Notes under the pieces: model-generated
Told to the model about the DNA's origin: nothing
The model's input: the letters and a program-made list of their open reading frames with translations, nothing else
Databases searched by the model: none
Made by a program: the position numbers and the translations under genes
In this document: positions 5,589-6,909 of the stretch, piece by piece
How positions within the stretch are numbered: the stretch's first letter is position 1
How the letters are laid out: each line of letters begins with the position of its first letter
Source: Gammaproteobacteria bacterium
Lineage (GTDB): Bacteria > Pseudomonadota > Gammaproteobacteria > CAJXQU01
Direction of reading: 5' to 3'
Length of the DNA stretch: 6,909 nucleotides
Assembly (NCBI GenBank): GCA_026984275.1
Contig: JALSSM010000442.1
Coordinates: forward strand, 1 to 6,909

Positions 5589-6893
5589 CTAAGATGGTTT
5601 GGTAAGGTTTGACCATAATGAGTTAATAAGTCCAGATTTTTTGGGTTTCTCAGGTTCTCGAATAATTTCTGATTCTACAGTCGTGTCATTTTCAAGAGCT
5701 GTAACATCAGGCGGTTCTGAATGAGTTCCTTTTTCCATCACCTCGCCATTTTTCAGAAGCTGTATCGCATCACAAGCATTGCAGAAATCGATAACAGTTT
5801 CGATATCAATATTAGTGTTATTACTGATGGTTTCAATATCTGAATTGTTATCAACCATAAATTCGGCAATCGTAATGTGATCAGAAGTATGTGGGATCAT
5901 TCCAAAATAAGGTGTATGGATTAAATGAAAAGGTGCGCCAGGATCCAGGTGTTCTAATAACCTGCCTTCTGAACCAAATAACGCCGCAGTGAATAACAGC
6001 TTCCATAATGATTGAGGTAGATGGCCGCTAAAAAGCTCATCTTTTATTTCTTCTTCTAAAACCTCAACAGAAAATGATTCCGCCGATTCGCGAAACATTT
6101 TGGGATGACTATCAAGCTCTTCAGAAAATACGAACCAGCCATTATCCGGAAATATTCTCAGTTCCGGAAAATCCTTGTGACGGATCTGTGTTGTTTTACC
6201 ACTATCAATGACATTGAGAATCAGTCCAAGTAACCTTGAATCAGCAGAAAAGTGATCAACGACAGAGCTGGTAACGGGCAGTTCAATCGTACTGTCGAGT
6301 ATTTCTATATTATTGGCCATATTACTTTGGGCAGTATTGCCCCGAATGCTATTTTCATTGATAGTTTTGTCAGTCGTTACTTGATCAGAAGGAGCAACCT
6401 CTGTTAATAAGGGCGCATCTGTTTCTTCTGATTCATCTGATAACCAGTCGATCTTATGTTTGGCGACATCAACAGGGTTAATTGTAACTTCAGAGATTAA
6501 AGCAGGTTTGGGTTTAGTTGCTGAGCTGGTTTTTGATGTCGGTTGCGGTTCTGTTTTAGTTGGAGATCCAAGTTTTGTTTCCAGTATTTTTAGTAATGAT
6601 GTGACGTTTTTGTAAGAAAGAGGAGGAGCGAGTTGAAGCTCGGTGTTATTCTTCTCATCAGGAGTTGGCGAATAAGGTACGACGAGAATATCCATCTGGC
6701 CAGCCTCATAAGCGATCAAAGCATTATTTCCTTCAGGAGTGTCAATATTAACGATGATCACCTGTGCATCAGTATGTTCCTCAATCAGCTCCCAACGTCC
6801 AGTTTCCAGACCAGAAGCCAGATCAATCGCCGTTTCCAATAGGGCACGGTCTCGACTTTCCAGTCCGATCACTGCCATTTTCCATGTCGCCAT
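5589..6893 (-). CDS. Unrecognised 434-aa regulatory-type protein with a degenerate receiver-like N-terminus
   Basis: I do not recognise a named family. Residues 1-108 look like a response-regulator receiver fold: hydrophobic strand KMAVIGL, strand QVIIVNIDTPEG (44-55), strand DILVVPYSP (68-76), and LAPPLS followed by a helix at 94-108. The phospho-acceptor Asp position is N49, while P53 keeps the usual Pro, and the conserved Lys before the last Pro appears to be P90, so phosphorylation is unlikely. Residues 109-210 are a low-complexity Pro/Thr/Ser/Glu-rich linker. Residues 211-380 form a second globular region (LRIFPDNGWFVF at 245-256, LWKLLFTAALFG at 296-307) ending in a winged-helix-like segment (336-380). 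A charged tail closes with WSNLTKPS. The start ATG is fixed by an in-frame TAA three codons upstream, with AAAGAG as a weak ribosome binding site. It precedes the Roadblock and protoglobin genes on the same strand, suggesting a shared signalling role. Confidence 0.7.
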   Translation of the reverse strand: MATWKMAVIGLESRDRALLETAIDLASGLETGRWELIEEHTDAQVIIVNIDTPEGNNALIAYEAGQMDILVVPYSPTPDEKNNTELQLAPPLSYKNVTSLLKILETKLGSPTKTEPQPTSKTSSATKPKPALISEVTINPVDVAKHKIDWLSDESEETDAPLLTEVAPSDQVTTDKTINENSIRGNTAQSNMANNIEILDSTIELPVTSSVVDHFSADSRLLGLILNVIDSGKTTQIRHKDFPELRIFPDNGWFVFSEELDSHPKMFRESAESFSVEVLEEEIKDELFSGHLPQSLWKLLFTAALFGSEGRLLEHLDPGAPFHLIHTPYFGMIPHTSDHITIAEFMVDNNSDIETISNNTNIDIETVIDFCNACDAIQLLKNGEVMEKGTHSEPPDVTALENDTTVESEIIREPEKPKKSGLINSLWSNLTKPS

Positions 6894-6909
6894 AATGTTT
6901 TAACTCTTT

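Overview
The window looks like a chromosomal segment of a moderately AT-rich Gram-negative bacterium, most likely a gammaproteobacterium. The best lineage clue is the end of an MshQ-type (DUF6701) surface protein, a family typical of MSHA/type IV pilus loci in that class. The taxonomic placement is inference. No phage, plasmid, tRNA, rRNA or CRISPR signature is visible.

Layout: (1) Bases 2-1186 (+) are the 3' part of a large DUF6701/MshQ-like gene whose start lies left of the window. (2) Bases 1187-1348 are the gap between convergent genes and hold an imperfect 81-bp inverted-repeat element. (3) Bases 1349-3623 (-) form a tight three-gene unit, transcribed in the order universal stress protein, nucleosidase/phosphorylase-like protein with an extra helical tail, then a spore-photoproduct-lyase-like radical SAM protein. 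The last two genes overlap by one base (TGATG). (4) Bases 3734-4429 (-) encode a rhomboid intramembrane protease, separated from its neighbours by terminators and probable promoters. (5) Bases 4523-6893 (-) hold a second three-gene unit: a 434-aa protein with a degenerate receiver-like N-terminus, a Roadblock/LC7 protein, and a protoglobin. It ends in a strong intrinsic terminator. A 78-bp MITE-like palindrome flanked by TTAA lies directly after the stop codon of the 434-aa gene.

Two assemblies carry the functional interest. The first links a UspA stress protein, a predicted nucleosidase and a predicted DNA photoproduct lyase. It could be a DNA-damage module in a cell not expected to sporulate, in which the nucleosidase removes adenosine by-products of radical SAM chemistry. 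The second links a heme-based gas-sensor-type globin, an MglB-like Roadblock protein and a pseudo-receiver protein. This suggests a redox- or oxygen-responsive polarity/GTPase-type regulatory module, possibly with a GTPase encoded just beyond the right edge. Both functional readings are inferences from domain content and gene order.
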